DNA of 64,000 nucleotides from Brevibacterium yomogidense (GCF_900163715.1 NZ_FWFF01000020.1:124001-188000); one strand, 5' to 3'; shown: positions 41,570-51,490, counted from the first letter of the stretch. Numbers and translations are program-made. The notes: generated by a model not told the origin, from the letters alone.

Positions 41570-42712
41570 ATGCCTGCATCTGCGCCCTCAAAGCTCACGA
41601 TCTCCCGTCCCTCCTCCCCCAGCCCCATCACGAGCTCCCCCGCCAAGGAATCCGGTGTGGTCCGCACCCGCCCGTTCCCCCCTCTGGCGAAGTCGTACCT
41701 GGAGGTCTCGAAGGTCGTCCGCGCCGAGGGACTCCTTGCCCGGACACCGTGGTTCTACGCGCTCATCGGCGCGGGCCTCATCCTCGGATTCGTCGCATGC
41801 GGCGTGGGGTTCGTCCTCCTCGGTGACAGCTGGTTCCAGCTCCTCATCGCTGCGGCACTGGGAATCCTCTTCACCCAGGTCGCATTCCTCGCGCACGAGG
41901 CGGCGCACCGCACCATCCTGTCGTCCGGCCGCGCGAACGACCGCCTCTCGATCTTCTTCGGCGGGGTCGTCGGGATGAGCTACTCGTGGTGGGACTCGAA
42001 GCACTCGCGCCACCACGCGAACCCGAACAAGGTCTCGAAGGACCCGGACATCGCACCGGGCGTCCTGTCCTTCGTCGCGACGGACGCGGCTCAGGCGAAG
42101 GGACCCATCCGGTGGCTGCAGAGCTACCAGGGCTGGCTCTTCTTCCCCCTCCTCACCCTGGAAGGGCTCAACCTGCATGTGCAGGGGATCCGCCACCTGT
42201 GCTCGCGCGGCAAGGTCAAGCACCGCTGGATCGAGCTCACACTGCTCGCCATCCGCTTCCCCGCGTACCTCATCCCCCTCTTCATGTTCCTGCCGCTGGG
42301 CATGGCCTTCGCGTTCCTGGGCGTCCAGCTGGCGGTGTTCGGCGTCTACATGGGCGCATCGTTCGCACCGAACCACAAGGGGATGCCCGTCATCGACCAC
42401 AGCGTCAAGCTGGACTTCTTCTCGAAGCAGGTCCGCATGTCACGCAACATCCGCGGCGGCTGGTGGGCGACCTGGTTCATGGGCGGCCTCAATTACCAGA
42501 TCGAGCACCACCTCTTCCCCAGCATGCCGCGCCGGCATCTCGCGAGGACCCGCCGGATCGTCATCGAGAAGTGCCGCGAACTGGGTGTCCCGTACACGGA
42601 GACCGGGCTGCTCCAGTCCTATGGCATCGTCATCGGCTACCTCAATCGTGTGGGCCTCGCCGCACGTGACCCGTTCGACTGCCCGATGATGGCCGAATAC
42701 CGCCGGGGCTGA
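41570..42712 (+). CDS. Fatty acid desaturase
   Basis: A 380-residue di-iron membrane desaturase. Histidine boxes: HEAAH, HSRHH and QIEHH (in NYQIEHHLFPSMPRRHL), with four or so hydrophobic stretches between them. The Q-x-x-HH third box is typical of front-end or linoleoyl-CoA-type desaturases. It inserts a double bond into acyl chains, useful for membrane fluidity. Placement next to a cold-shock gene fits a cold response, but the terminator between them argues for separate transcription. The N-terminal 35 residues are Ser/Pro-rich; no clear ribosome binding site marks the start. Confidence 0.92.
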   Translation: MPASAPSKLTISRPSSPSPITSSPAKESGVVRTRPFPPLAKSYLEVSKVVRAEGLLARTPWFYALIGAGLILGFVACGVGFVLLGDSWFQLLIAAALGILFTQVAFLAHEAAHRTILSSGRANDRLSIFFGGVVGMSYSWWDSKHSRHHANPNKVSKDPDIAPGVLSFVATDAAQAKGPIRWLQSYQGWLFFPLLTLEGLNLHVQGIRHLCSRGKVKHRWIELTLLAIRFPAYLIPLFMFLPLGMAFAFLGVQLAVFGVYMGASFAPNHKGMPVIDHSVKLDFFSKQVRMSRNIRGGWWATWFMGGLNYQIEHHLFPSMPRRHLARTRRIVIEKCRELGVPYTETGLLQSYGIVIGYLNRVGLAARDPFDCPMMAEYRRG

Positions 42713-42767
42713 CCCGCACCACCGCCGCCGAGGCCCGCTTCGCATCCGCTGCTCGGCACCTCTCCCG

Positions 42768-42773
42768 TACGCT
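42768..42773 (+). promoter_or_regulatory. -10 element, leaderless acyltransferase
   Basis: TACGCT ends 7 nt before ATG 42781. Confidence 0.4.
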
Positions 42774-42780
42774 GGTGGCG

Positions 42781-43815
42781 ATGGCTGACACCGAACCCGC
42801 ACGAACGCGTGCCGGGTGGATGGACATGCTCCGCGGGCTCGCGGTGCTGCTTGTCGCGCTGTTCCACATCCAGTACCCGGTCGGCGAGCGCGTCCCCGGA
42901 ACCCCCGAAGCGCTGATGCGGTTCGGAGAGGCGATGCAGCCCTTCCGCATGCCTCTGCTCTTCTTCCTCTCCGGGCTCCTCCTGCCGCGGTCGCTGTCGA
43001 AGCCGATGAAGGACTACGCAGCGGGAAAGCTCCGTGGGCTCGTGTGGCCGTTCGCCCTCTGGACCGTCATCGTCGTCATCTGCTTCGAAGCCCTCTGGAC
43101 CGATGAGGATCCGCTGTGGCTGTTCAAGGACGTCCCCGCGATGCTCATGGGCTGGCAGCACCTGTGGTTCCTGTCGGTGCTCATCGTCTGCTATGCCGTC
43201 GCACCGCTCACCCGCCTCCTGCCGGCGTGGACGCTCCCGCTCCCGATGGCTCTCGCCTCGACGTTCATCGTCGGCGACGGCTCATGGAGCGACTACGCCC
43301 AGAAGGTCCTCTGGTACGGAGCGTTCTTCTTCGCCGGCGCGACCGTGAGCAGGCACCTCCGCACGTGGCAGCGGATCCACCCCGCCCTGCCCGCCGCGAT
43401 GCTCGCGTTCACCGTCGCATGGGGATACGTCGCAGCCCATGACAGCGAGCTGCGGACAGCGCTTGGGTTCTCGACGTTTCTCCTCTCGCTCGTCGGGGTG
43501 CTCGGGGTGCTGTGGCTCGCCCCGCGCCTTCCCCGGATCCGATTCCTCGAATGGGTCGGCAGAGGATCGATCGTCGTCTACCTGGTCAATCTGACGACGA
43601 TCACCGTCGCGTTCGAGTCCATCGATGCACTGGGGATCACAGCGCCGTGGGCCGTCATCGGGCTCCTCCTCATCGCCGGACTCCTCGTCCCACTCGCGAT
43701 GGTGCCCCTGCGGAACACGATCCTCTTCCGCTGGCCCGCCGGCGACCGCGCCAGCGGAGTCGCACCGTGCCAGCGCGGAGCGGGCGTCCCTCGACACGCA
43801 CACGCGCAGGAGTGA
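42781..43815 (+). CDS. Acyltransferase 3 family membrane protein
   Basis: A 344-residue integral membrane protein of about ten segments. The opening [18 protein letters not shown] carries the family R-G-x3 and H motif; [13 protein letters not shown] and [10 protein letters not shown] fit TM2 and TM4. Such enzymes acetylate or succinylate surface sugars and peptidoglycan-linked polymers. The substrate is unknown. The tail is Arg/Ala/His-rich. Confidence 0.88.
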   Translation: MADTEPARTRAGWMDMLRGLAVLLVALFHIQYPVGERVPGTPEALMRFGEAMQPFRMPLLFFLSGLLLPRSLSKPMKDYAAGKLRGLVWPFALWTVIVVICFEALWTDEDPLWLFKDVPAMLMGWQHLWFLSVLIVCYAVAPLTRLLPAWTLPLPMALASTFIVGDGSWSDYAQKVLWYGAFFFAGATVSRHLRTWQRIHPALPAAMLAFTVAWGYVAAHDSELRTALGFSTFLLSLVGVLGVLWLAPRLPRIRFLEWVGRGSIVVYLVNLTTITVAFESIDALGITAPWAVIGLLLIAGLLVPLAMVPLRNTILFRWPAGDRASGVAPCQRGAGVPRHAHAQE

Positions 43816-43885
43816 TCTCTACCACAGGCGTGTGCAGCTGACATACAGTGTCCGTATTCCACTCGTCCTGCATGAGGAGACGGCC

Positions 43886-44656
43886 ATGTCCGCGGAACAC
43901 ACCCACACAGCTCCCGCTCCACCCGCTCCCCTGATCCCGATGTGCGCCCGCCTGTGGGCGGAGTTTCTCGGCACCTTCTGGCTGGTGCTGGGCGGCTGCG
44001 GCGCCGCGGTCCTCGCAGCGAAGGTCATCGACGGCGACGGCGTCCAGATGGGGATCGGCTTCCTCGGCGTCGCACTGGCGTTCGGCCTCACCGTCGTGAC
44101 GGGTGCGTACGCTCTGGGCCACCTCTCCGGAGGACACTTCAACCCCGCGGTGACGCTGGGGGCACTGTGCGGCGGCCGCATCGAGGGCAGCGCTGTGGCG
44201 CCCTACATGCTCGTCCAGGTGATCGGCGGCGCGATCGCCGCCACCGTCATCTACGTCGTCGCCAGCGGCCAGGAGGGCTTCGCCATCGACACCGCCGCCG
44301 CGGGATCCTTCGCGACGAATGGGTTCGGTGACCTGTCACCGGGCGGCTACAGCCTGCTCGCCTGCCTCGTCATCGAGGTCGTCCTCACCGCCGTCTTCCT
44401 GTGGGTGATCCTCGGAGCCACCGACGACCGGGCGCCGGCCGGCTTCGCTCCCCTGGCCATCGGGCTGAGCCTCACCCTCATCCACCTCATCGCCATCCCG
44501 GTCACGAACACCTCGGTCAACCCGGCGCGGTCATTGGCCATGGCCCTGTACAACCCGGCAGCGCTGGGACAGGTGTGGCTGTTCATCGTCGCCCCCTTCA
44601 TCGGAGCCGCGATCGCCGGGCTGACCTACAAGATGCTCACGGCCGCGAAGGCCTGA
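43886..44656 (+). CDS. Aquaporin (AqpZ-like MIP channel)
   Basis: A 256-residue channel with six membrane segments and both pore motifs, GGHFNPAVT and TSVNPARS. The selectivity filter surroundings ([16 protein letters not shown] with Arg) match water-specific aquaporins. ATG 43886 has GAGGAG 6 nt upstream; a -10-like TACAGT is at 43844-43849. The segment between TM3 and TM4 holds a Gly/Ala insert ([15 protein letters not shown]). Confidence 0.95.
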   Translation: MSAEHTHTAPAPPAPLIPMCARLWAEFLGTFWLVLGGCGAAVLAAKVIDGDGVQMGIGFLGVALAFGLTVVTGAYALGHLSGGHFNPAVTLGALCGGRIEGSAVAPYMLVQVIGGAIAATVIYVVASGQEGFAIDTAAAGSFATNGFGDLSPGGYSLLACLVIEVVLTAVFLWVILGATDDRAPAGFAPLAIGLSLTLIHLIAIPVTNTSVNPARSLAMALYNPAALGQVWLFIVAPFIGAAIAGLTYKMLTAAKA

Positions 44657-44671
44657 GGGCAGAGCCTCCCG

Positions 44672-45535
44672 TCAGCCGGCCACGAACTCCGTGGTGATCG
44701 ACCCGATCCCCTCGATGGTCGTCGTCATGACATCACCGGGCTGGACAGCGATGCCGCGCGCCATGCCGACACCGGCGGGAGTGCCAGTGAAGATGAGATC
44801 CCCCGGGTAGAGGGTGACGACCTGCGACAGATCGGAGATGATCCGCTCCGGGGAGAAGATCATGTCGCCGGTGCTGCCGTCCTGAGCAGTCCAGACGTCG
44901 GCCCCCTGCGCCTGCGCGGTCGGACCCGTGAACGCGCACGAGATGCGCAGCGCGGACGGATCGGCGGGCTCATCCCGCGTCACGACCGCCGGCCCGACCG
45001 GCGCATAGCCGGGGAAGGACTTGCCCAGCGAGAACTGCGGAGCGGGCGGGCGCATCTGCACTCCCCGATCGCTGATGTCCTGCCCCACCGAGTACCCGGC
45101 GATGACGTCGGCCGCTTCGTCGACGCCCACGCGGTGGGCCTCGCGACCCACCACGACCACCAGCTCCGCCTCGTAGTCGACCGAGTCCGATGACACCGCC
45201 GCGGTGGATTCGGGTCCCGCGAGCGATGAGGCGAACTTCGTGAAGACCACGATGTTCTCCGGGTGCGCGAGGTTCGCCTCATCCGCGTGGTCCCGGTAGT
45301 TCAGCCCGATGCCGAAGATCTGGCGCGGCCGCGGGACCGGAGTCCCGAGCTGCGCGGCGGAGACCGGTCGGCCGGCGCCCGGCGCCGCCGCCTTCGCCCA
45401 GGCGGAGAACTCCTCCCACTTCTCGTAGACGTCCATCAGGTCCGGGCCGAAGCGCCCGTCCGACTGCTCTGCCACGTCCACTGCCGTGTCCTCGAGCAGC
45501 AGCACTGCCCGTCCATCCTGGTTGCCCAGCCTCAT
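44672..45535 (-). CDS. Fumarylacetoacetate hydrolase-family protein
   Basis: A 287-residue FAH-fold enzyme. IFGIGLNYRDHADEA, VDYEAELVVVVGRE (metal Glu pair and Asp) and YSVGQDISDRGVQ, then LIFTGTPAGVG, are family blocks. Members cleave C-C bonds in acylpyruvates or decarboxylate oxaloacetate or catechol-meta products. The real substrate is unknown. It shares orientation with the MFS gene upstream (60 nt), so uptake and hydrolysis of one acid is possible. Confidence 0.9.
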   Translation of the reverse strand: MRLGNQDGRAVLLLEDTAVDVAEQSDGRFGPDLMDVYEKWEEFSAWAKAAAPGAGRPVSAAQLGTPVPRPRQIFGIGLNYRDHADEANLAHPENIVVFTKFASSLAGPESTAAVSSDSVDYEAELVVVVGREAHRVGVDEAADVIAGYSVGQDISDRGVQMRPPAPQFSLGKSFPGYAPVGPAVVTRDEPADPSALRISCAFTGPTAQAQGADVWTAQDGSTGDMIFSPERIISDLSQVVTLYPGDLIFTGTPAGVGMARGIAVQPGDVMTTTIEGIGSITTEFVAG

Positions 45536-45595
45536 CGCCTCATCCTCTCGTCACGGCACCGTCGTTCCACGGTGCTCCAGATCATCGACACGCGG

Positions 45596-46855
45596 TCACG
45601 TCGTTCGTCGATACCGTCTCACGGTCTTCTCCCCGCCGCTGATGACCAGCAGCAGTCCTGCGAACCAGATCGCGCCGGCCGGCCCCACGGTCGAGGCGAC
45701 GACGCCCGCCGCCATCGGCAGCGCCACCTGCCCCAGCCTGTTCCCCATGAGCCGCACCGCCAGCGCGGTGCTCCGCCACGTCATCGGCACCGCCCGCACG
45801 ATCAGGGTCATGGTCAGCGGCTGCCCCAGGCCCAGGAAGAATCCGCCGATCGCCATGAGCACGATCGTGACAGTCGGCCAGGTGAGGGTCGACGGCGTCG
45901 CGACGATCATGACGCCCGCTCCCAGCAGGCTGACGATCACCAGGTCCGACCGCCTGAAGCGCGCAGACAGCCACGGCAGGCAGATCCGCGACAGGATCGT
46001 GGCAGCAGCGCGCACCGCGAGGAACACGCCGACCCACACCGGGGACACTCCGCGCTGTTCCCCCACGACCGGGAGGAACGCGATGAGCAGATCCACCATC
46101 GCCAGCAGGGCGAGGGAGGCGACCATGTGCGAGGGGACGGACGGCACGCGCAGGATCCCCAGCATGGTGGGGGCGGCGGGGTCTGCGGCGGGCCCCTCCT
46201 CAGCGGAAGCCGACCGGGACCTCGGCGACGGACCGTCTTCAGCCGCGTCGTCAGTGTGCGAGCCGGGCAGTGACATGCCGAGGATGAGCGGAGCGATCAC
46301 GGGGACCGCCGCCAGCGACACCGCCGCACCGATCAGCATGATCATGCGGATGGTCGCGGTGCGCTCGTCCGGGTCCGCACCGGTGCCCAGCAGCATGCCG
46401 CCGAGGACGGGACCGATCAGCTGACCGACCGCGAACCCGGCCGTGAACCAGCCGAACCCCCGATCCAGCTCGTCGGACGGCAGGTAGCGCGCGATCGCGG
46501 CCTGGCCTGCGATCGTGAACACGATGTGGGCGACGCCCAGCACGACGGAGGCCAGGGCCACGACCCAGACACTGGTCGCGATCGAGAGAAGCAGGCAGGA
46601 CGCGGCGAAGATCACGGCGCCCACGGCGATCAGGACGGACAGCCGGGGAGTCTTCTCCGTGAGCCGCCCCAGCCACAGCACCAGCACGAGCGGGAGCAGC
46701 GCGTAGGCGGAGGTGACCATTCCGACCGCTCCCGCGTCCGCGCCCATCCCCAGCAGCTGGTAGCTGATGGTGGGACGGACGAGGTTGAGCGTCGTCTGCG
46801 TGAGGATCGCGGAGCCGACGAGCAGCCACAGCCACCGGCTGCCGGACCCGCTCAC
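45596..46855 (-). CDS. MFS transporter
   Basis: A 419-residue permease with about 12 membrane segments; WLGRLTEKTPRLSVL is the loop 2-3 motif and FGWFTAGFAVGQLIGPVLGG the TM5 motif. An acidic Asp/Glu/Ser/Pro loop (about 200-230) separates the two halves. GTG 46855 is the start. Substrate unknown. Followed on the same strand by the FAH-family gene. Confidence 0.9.
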   Translation of the reverse strand: MSGSGSRWLWLLVGSAILTQTTLNLVRPTISYQLLGMGADAGAVGMVTSAYALLPLVLVLWLGRLTEKTPRLSVLIAVGAVIFAASCLLLSIATSVWVVALASVVLGVAHIVFTIAGQAAIARYLPSDELDRGFGWFTAGFAVGQLIGPVLGGMLLGTGADPDERTATIRMIMLIGAAVSLAAVPVIAPLILGMSLPGSHTDDAAEDGPSPRSRSASAEEGPAADPAAPTMLGILRVPSVPSHMVASLALLAMVDLLIAFLPVVGEQRGVSPVWVGVFLAVRAAATILSRICLPWLSARFRRSDLVIVSLLGAGVMIVATPSTLTWPTVTIVLMAIGGFFLGLGQPLTMTLIVRAVPMTWRSTALAVRLMGNRLGQVALPMAAGVVASTVGPAGAIWFAGLLLVISGGEKTVRRYRRTT

Positions 46856-46898
46856 ATCACACTCCTCAGCCTCGATGCGACTGCGGTGCCTGTGTGCA

Positions 46899-46958
46899 CA
46901 GCAGTCGTACGCAGGTCAGTCGCGCGCACAGCGGTCGTACGCACGTCAGTTCGCGCGC
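46899..46958 (-). repeat. 30-bp direct repeat across gene end
   Basis: Two 30-bp units, starting CAGCAGTCGTACGCAGGTCA (46899) and CAGCGGTCGTACGCACGTCA (46929), differ at a few positions. The second unit includes the last codons and TGA of the minus-strand gene; the first repeats that TGA (46918-46916) 30 nt later, in frame. Confidence 0.75.
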
Positions 46959-47764
46959 GACTGCAGGCGCTGTGTCTCCACACCGTGCATGTACCGGCCG
47001 AAGGCGTCCGCCGCGCGGTCCGCGTCATCGTCACCCAGCGCATTCACGCATTCCTCGACCAGTGCGCGCAGGTCGTTCTCCCAATTGGACGCGGACATCC
47101 CGCCCAGGTCGAGCTCGAGGATCGAGTTGAAGTCGAAGCCGTCCAGCCACTCGGCGAATTCGGAGACGATCGTCCCCGCGCCGCCGGGCGGGGTGCTGCC
47201 CACCAGGATGTCGCGGGCCCAGTCGACGCGGGCGGATGCGCTCATGATCTCCGCGCGCATGCGGATGTGCGTCGATCCGTCCGGACCCTCCTCCTCGATG
47301 ACCTGGTCGACCGATTCGTCGAAGGCCAGCCACCACTGGAACGGGACGTGCCACGCGCCCATCTGCGCGTACACCAGGTCGCCGTCCTCGCGACGCAGCC
47401 AGTCCATCCGCTCCATCGACGCCTCGCGGCGCACGCTGCGCGGCACGAGCGGGTCGAGCAGGGCGGTGGGAACGGCCTCCTCCAGCTCCCGGATCGCGCT
47501 CCAGGACAGCACGTCCTGCTGGACGGGCCAGACCCTGTCGATCCCGTCGGAGGTCTGCGAGGCAGGCAGGTACATCCGCATGCTCGGCGTCGCGGGAGGC
47601 ATCGGCTCCGGAGGCAGCACGACCAGTCGGTCGTCCGCGTCCTGCCGCAGTGCCGACTCGATCCGCTCCCTGTTGGCCTCCAGGCCGCTGCGCTGCCACT
47701 CAGGATGGGCGGCAAGGGGCTCGAAGACCCGCAGGCAGAGTTCGTACGGACGTGTGAATGACAT
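46946..47764 (-). CDS. Conserved hypothetical protein
   Basis: A 272-residue protein I do not recognise. It is soluble in appearance, acidic and rich in Trp (for example WHVPFQWWLAFDE), with no TM segment or signal peptide. VEECVNALGDDDADRAADAFG near the end suggests a helical C-terminus. ATG 47764 gives MSFTRPYELC; upstream in-frame residues look unlike protein. It is divergent from DUF3073 by about 220 nt. Confidence 0.65.
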   Translation of the reverse strand: MSFTRPYELCLRVFEPLAAHPEWQRSGLEANRERIESALRQDADDRLVVLPPEPMPPATPSMRMYLPASQTSDGIDRVWPVQQDVLSWSAIRELEEAVPTALLDPLVPRSVRREASMERMDWLRREDGDLVYAQMGAWHVPFQWWLAFDESVDQVIEEEGPDGSTHIRMRAEIMSASARVDWARDILVGSTPPGGAGTIVSEFAEWLDGFDFNSILELDLGGMSASNWENDLRALVEECVNALGDDDADRAADAFGRYMHGVETQRLQSRAN

Positions 47765-47898
47765 GGGCACAAGCCTATCGCCGCGGGTGGCGGACTGCGC
47801 CCAGGGAGCGTCCGAAACACCGTCCGCCATATGGAAGGCGGGTGTTCGAACCCGGCTTCGGACCGTGACCCGGAATGGCTACGGTTACCGTGAAGAGG

Positions 47899-47904
47899 TA
47901 GGAT
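47899..47904 (+). promoter_or_regulatory. -10 element for DUF3073 gene
   Basis: TAGGAT about 75 nt before GTG 47981. No good -35 was seen. Confidence 0.4.
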
Positions 47905-47980
47905 GCTCCGGAGAACGATTCAAGACAGGCCAGGGACCTCATGTCACCCGCCCTGGATGAGCACGGAGGGGGTCAGGCCA

Positions 47981-48178
47981 GTGGGTCGCGGTCGCGCCAA
48001 GGCGAAGCAGATCAAGGTCGCTCGGAAGCTCAAGTACTACAGCCCGGAAACGGACCTCAGCGCACTGCAGCGTGAGCTGGGCAAGGAATCCGCGGTGTCG
48101 GATGACGACGACTTCTCGATGTACGCGGACAAGTACAACGAGGACGACGAAGACGACGACAGCAGCGACGAGCGCTGA
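47981..48178 (+). CDS. DUF3073 protein
   Basis: A 65-residue actinobacterial protein starting GRGRAKAKQIKVARKLKYYS, followed by TDLSALQREL and a highly acidic tail (DDDDFSMY, then NEDDEDDDSSDER). The function is unknown; the split between a very basic head and acidic tail suggests nucleic-acid or ribosome contact (inference). GTG 47981 has GGAGGGGG 8 nt ahead and is the standard family start. DUF3073 lies near purM/purF in many actinobacteria, as here. Confidence 0.93.
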   Translation: MGRGRAKAKQIKVARKLKYYSPETDLSALQRELGKESAVSDDDDFSMYADKYNEDDEDDDSSDER

Positions 48179-48203
48179 CGGACACCGTCGTCACCAGATG
48201 ACG

Positions 48204-48243
48204 TGAGGGGCGGGAAGACCATCCGGTCTTCCCGCCCCTCACG
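48204..48243. terminator. Bidirectional terminator between DUF3073 and purM
   Basis: GTGAGGGGCGGGAAGACC and its perfect 18-nt complement surround the loop ATCC, between convergent genes. Confidence 0.9.
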
Positions 48244-48314
48244 CATTCAGCCGTGGTGCGGTGGTGCGGGGCCGCCCTGCAGTCCCCGCAGCCCCCGCAG
48301 CCTCACAGCCCCCG

Positions 48315-49430
48315 TCAGTCGACGAGGATCGCAGCGCCGGCGTCGACGCCCTTCGCACCCTGGACATACGCCGCGTCCGCCCCGAAGGCACCATCATCGG
48401 TGCGCACATCGCCCAGCGCCCATGCTCCGGGGTACGCGGACAGCACGTCGTCGACGCGCGCGGGATCGACCGCGAGCACCATGCCCACGCCCTGATTCCA
48501 CGTGCGCTCGCGGTCGAGCCTGGGGACGCGTCCGAGGTCGCCGAGCACATCGAACACCGCCGGAACGGTCCACGAGTCGCGGCGCATGACGCCCACCGTG
48601 CCCTGCGGCAGGACCCGTGCGACGTTCGCGCTGAGCCCGCCGCCCGTCACGTGGGAGATCGAGTGGACGGCACCCGGGAGCTCTGAGATGAGCGCCAGCA
48701 GCGGCCCCGCATACACGCGCGTGGGCGTGAGGACCTCTTCGCCCAGCGACCGGCCGAACTCCGCGACCTCGCGCTCCAGCGACCAGCCTGCGTCCGCGAT
48801 GATGCGGCGCACCAGCGAGTAGCCGTTCGAGTGCAGGCCCGAGGCCGGGAGGCCCACCAGCACGTCGCCCGCCTGCACGCGGTGGGCGCCCAGGACCTCG
48901 TCCGCCTCGACGACGCCCGTCGCCGCGCCGGCCACGTCGTACTCGTCCTCGCCCAACAGTCCGGGGTGCTCAGCGGTCTCGCCGCCGATCAGCGCGACCC
49001 CTGCGCTCTGGCACGCCTCCGCGATGCCGCGCACGATCGCCGCGATGCGCTCCGGCACGACCCTGCCGCACGCGATGTAGTCGGTCATGAAGAGCGGCTT
49101 GGCACCGATGACGACGATGTCGTCGACGACCATCCCGACCAGGTCGTGGCCGATCGTGTCGTGGATGTCCAGCTGCTGCGCCAGTGCGACCTTCGTCCCC
49201 ACGCCGTCCGTGGAGGTCGCGAGCTGCGGTGAGCGGTAGTCCTTGAGCGCGGTGGCGTCGAAGAGCCCGGCGAATCCGCCCACGCCGCCCACCACCTGCG
49301 GGGTGTGGGTCGCGGACACGGCCGCCTTCATGAGCTCGACTGCGCGGTCACCGGCCTCCACGTCCACGCCGGCGGAGGCGTAGGTGGTGCCGGATGGCTG
49401 GGAATCGTCGTGCGGAAGCGTCATCGTCAT
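48315..49430 (-). CDS. purM: Phosphoribosylformylglycinamidine cyclo-ligase
   Basis: A 371-residue AIR synthetase, the fifth step of purine synthesis (FGAM plus ATP gives AIR). YASAGVDVEAGDRAVELMK at the start, STDGVGTKVALAQ, HDLVGMVVDDIVVIGAKPLF, GGETAEHPG and GLHSNGYSLVR are typical. The ATG overlaps the purF stop as ATGA, so translation follows purF. C-terminal residues are complete. A cluster of GCGGGGGCTG-like repeats follows the stop, before the terminator. Confidence 0.97.
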   Translation of the reverse strand: MTMTLPHDDSQPSGTTYASAGVDVEAGDRAVELMKAAVSATHTPQVVGGVGGFAGLFDATALKDYRSPQLATSTDGVGTKVALAQQLDIHDTIGHDLVGMVVDDIVVIGAKPLFMTDYIACGRVVPERIAAIVRGIAEACQSAGVALIGGETAEHPGLLGEDEYDVAGAATGVVEADEVLGAHRVQAGDVLVGLPASGLHSNGYSLVRRIIADAGWSLEREVAEFGRSLGEEVLTPTRVYAGPLLALISELPGAVHSISHVTGGGLSANVARVLPQGTVGVMRRDSWTVPAVFDVLGDLGRVPRLDRERTWNQGVGMVLAVDPARVDDVLSAYPGAWALGDVRTDDGAFGADAAYVQGAKGVDAGAAILVD

Positions 49431-50992
49431 GTCCTCGTGTGGGTGAATTCCATCCCGGGGCCCTCCACCGGGATCGGGTAGCTGCCGGAGAAGCACGCAG
49501 TGCAGAGGTCCGCGCGCGGCTGATGGGTCGCGGAGATCATTCCGTCCAGGGAGATGTAGCCCAGGCTGTCCGCACCCAGGTTCCGGCCGATCTCGTCCAC
49601 GTCCAGGCCGTTGGCGATCAGCTCTGCGCGGCTGGCGAAGTCGATCCCGTAGAAGCACGGCCACTTCACCGGGGGCGACGAGATGCGGACGTGCACCTCC
49701 TTCGCCCCTGCGGCGCGCAGCATCTTCACGAGCGCGCGCTGGGTGTTGCCGCGCACGATCGAATCGTCGACGACGATCAGGCGCTTGCCCTCGATGTTCT
49801 CGCGCACCGGGTTGAGCTTGAGGCGGATGCCCAGCTGGCGCAGCGACTGCGTGGGCTGGATGAAGGTCCGGCCCACGTAGGCGTTCTTCATGAGTCCCTG
49901 ACCGAACGGGATGCCGGATTCCTCCGCATAACCGACCGCTGCGGGCACTCCGGATTCCGGGGTCGCGATGACCATGTCCGCGTCGATGGGGTGCTCGCGC
50001 GCCAGGACGCGGCCCATCTCCGCACGGGCGGCGTGGACGGTGCGACCGGCCAGCACGCTGTCCGGCCGGGCGACGTAGACGTACTCGAAGACGCACTGCG
50101 CACGCGTCGTCTCCGCGAAGCGCTCCGACCGCAGTCCGTCCTCATCGATCGCGATGAGCTCGCCCGGCTCCACCTCGCGGACGAACGTGGCGCCGACGAT
50201 GTCCAGTGCGGCCGTCTCCGATGCGACGACCCAGCCGCGGTCCAGACGGCCCAGCACCAGAGGGCGCACGCCGTGGCGATCGCGAGCGGCGTAGAGCGTC
50301 CCCTCGTCCATGAACGCGAGGCTGAAGGCGCCCTCCAGCGACGGCAGCAGCTCCATCGCCGCATCGTGCAGCGATTCCTTCTCCGAGGACCCGAGCAGCT
50401 TCGTGATGAGCGAGGTATCGCTCGAGGAGTCCCGGTGGCCGCGGGTGCGCAGGGTCTTGTTCGTCGCGCGCGCCACGGTCTGCTGGTGGTTCGCGTGGGC
50501 GTCCTCGGCCATCTCCTCGAGCGTCTCGACGTTCGTGAGGTTGCCGTTGTGCGCGAGTGCGAGCGTGCCGAACGGCGTGGGTCCCAGTGTGGGCTGGGCG
50601 TTCTCCCAGGAGGAGGCGCCGTGCGTCGCGTACCGCGTGTGGCCCAGCGCGATGTGGCCGGGCAGGGTCCCGAGGTCGGACTCCTTGAAGACGGAGGACA
50701 CGAGCCCCATGTCCCGGTAGATGAGGATCTGCTCGCCGTTGCTCGCCGCGATCCCCGCGGACTCCTGGCCGCGGTGCTGCAGGGCATACAGGGCGAAGTA
50801 CGTCAGCCGGGCCACTTCCTCGCCGGGGGCCCAGACGCCGAAGACGCCGCACTCCTCCCCTGGTGGCGGTTCGAGGCCGTCGGGCGCTTCGGGGCCGTCG
50901 GGCCGTTCGGAGGACTGCGTGGGCGTGGGGGTGCTCGCGTCGCGGGCGACGCGGGACAGGTTCACGGCTGGCACGTCGTCATTGTTCCACAT
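49427..50992 (-). CDS. purF: Amidophosphoribosyltransferase
   Basis: A 521-residue enzyme for the first committed step: PRPP plus glutamine gives phosphoribosylamine. The glutaminase nucleophile is Cys48 (EECGVFG), so a 47-residue leader (Ser/Thr/Pro/Glu/Asp-rich) must be removed; this is longer than in well-known PurF proteins. PRPP loop VVDDSIVRGNT and Fe-S cysteines (KWPCFYG, LCTACFSG) are present. ATG 50992 overlaps the end of the upstream membrane-protein gene by 14 nt. A later start would shorten the leader but lacks a clear site. Confidence 0.96.
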   Translation of the reverse strand: MWNNDDVPAVNLSRVARDASTPTPTQSSERPDGPEAPDGLEPPPGEECGVFGVWAPGEEVARLTYFALYALQHRGQESAGIAASNGEQILIYRDMGLVSSVFKESDLGTLPGHIALGHTRYATHGASSWENAQPTLGPTPFGTLALAHNGNLTNVETLEEMAEDAHANHQQTVARATNKTLRTRGHRDSSSDTSLITKLLGSSEKESLHDAAMELLPSLEGAFSLAFMDEGTLYAARDRHGVRPLVLGRLDRGWVVASETAALDIVGATFVREVEPGELIAIDEDGLRSERFAETTRAQCVFEYVYVARPDSVLAGRTVHAARAEMGRVLAREHPIDADMVIATPESGVPAAVGYAEESGIPFGQGLMKNAYVGRTFIQPTQSLRQLGIRLKLNPVRENIEGKRLIVVDDSIVRGNTQRALVKMLRAAGAKEVHVRISSPPVKWPCFYGIDFASRAELIANGLDVDEIGRNLGADSLGYISLDGMISATHQPRADLCTACFSGSYPIPVEGPGMEFTHTRT

Positions 50993-51425
50993 CGCCGTTC
51001 GGCTCCTGCTCGCCGTCCGCCGCCGGTGCGGAACCGTCCGCGCCGTCCGCGGTCCGGTCATCCGCCGAGGCCGCGGCGGCATTGCCGTTCTCCCCGAATT
51101 CCGGCGCGGCCGGGGCCTTCCTGGCGACGTATTCGCCCCGCACCGTGTAGGTGCGGGCCCTCTTCGCATTGACGCGATCGAGGATGAGGGCCACCGACAG
51201 CCCGAGCGCCGCGCCGACCAGGCCCAGCAGCAGCATGAGGAGTGCCATCGTCGCACCGAGCGAGTAGTCGCTCGTGAGCACCGATGTGTCCACGGGCAGG
51301 ACGACCAGCACACCCGCGGCGATGAAGCCGAGGAGCACCCCCAGCAGGAGGAAGGTCCCGAAGCGGGGCGTGCGGCGGACGACTACGTCGACGTCGTCTG
51401 TCATCCGGATATCGGGGTCGCTCAT
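50979..51425 (-). CDS. Membrane protein co-encoded with purF
   Basis: A 148-residue protein with two membrane segments (about 23-45 and 57-82) and a disordered C-terminal tail of Ala/Asp/Glu/Gly. Function unknown. The 14-nt overlap with purF and its position as first gene of the purM/purF operon suggest coupled expression; similar small membrane proteins sit upstream of purF in related actinobacteria, as far as I recall. Confidence 0.7.
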   Translation of the reverse strand: MSDPDIRMTDDVDVVVRRTPRFGTFLLLGVLLGFIAAGVLVVLPVDTSVLTSDYSLGATMALLMLLLGLVGAALGLSVALILDRVNAKRARTYTVRGEYVARKAPAAPEFGENGNAAAASADDRTADGADGSAPAADGEQEPNGDVEQ

Positions 51426-51490
51426 CGGCTCCTGCTCAGTGACGGGGGGTGACTGGACGCCACCATTCTAGTCGTCGCCGCAGTTCCGGT

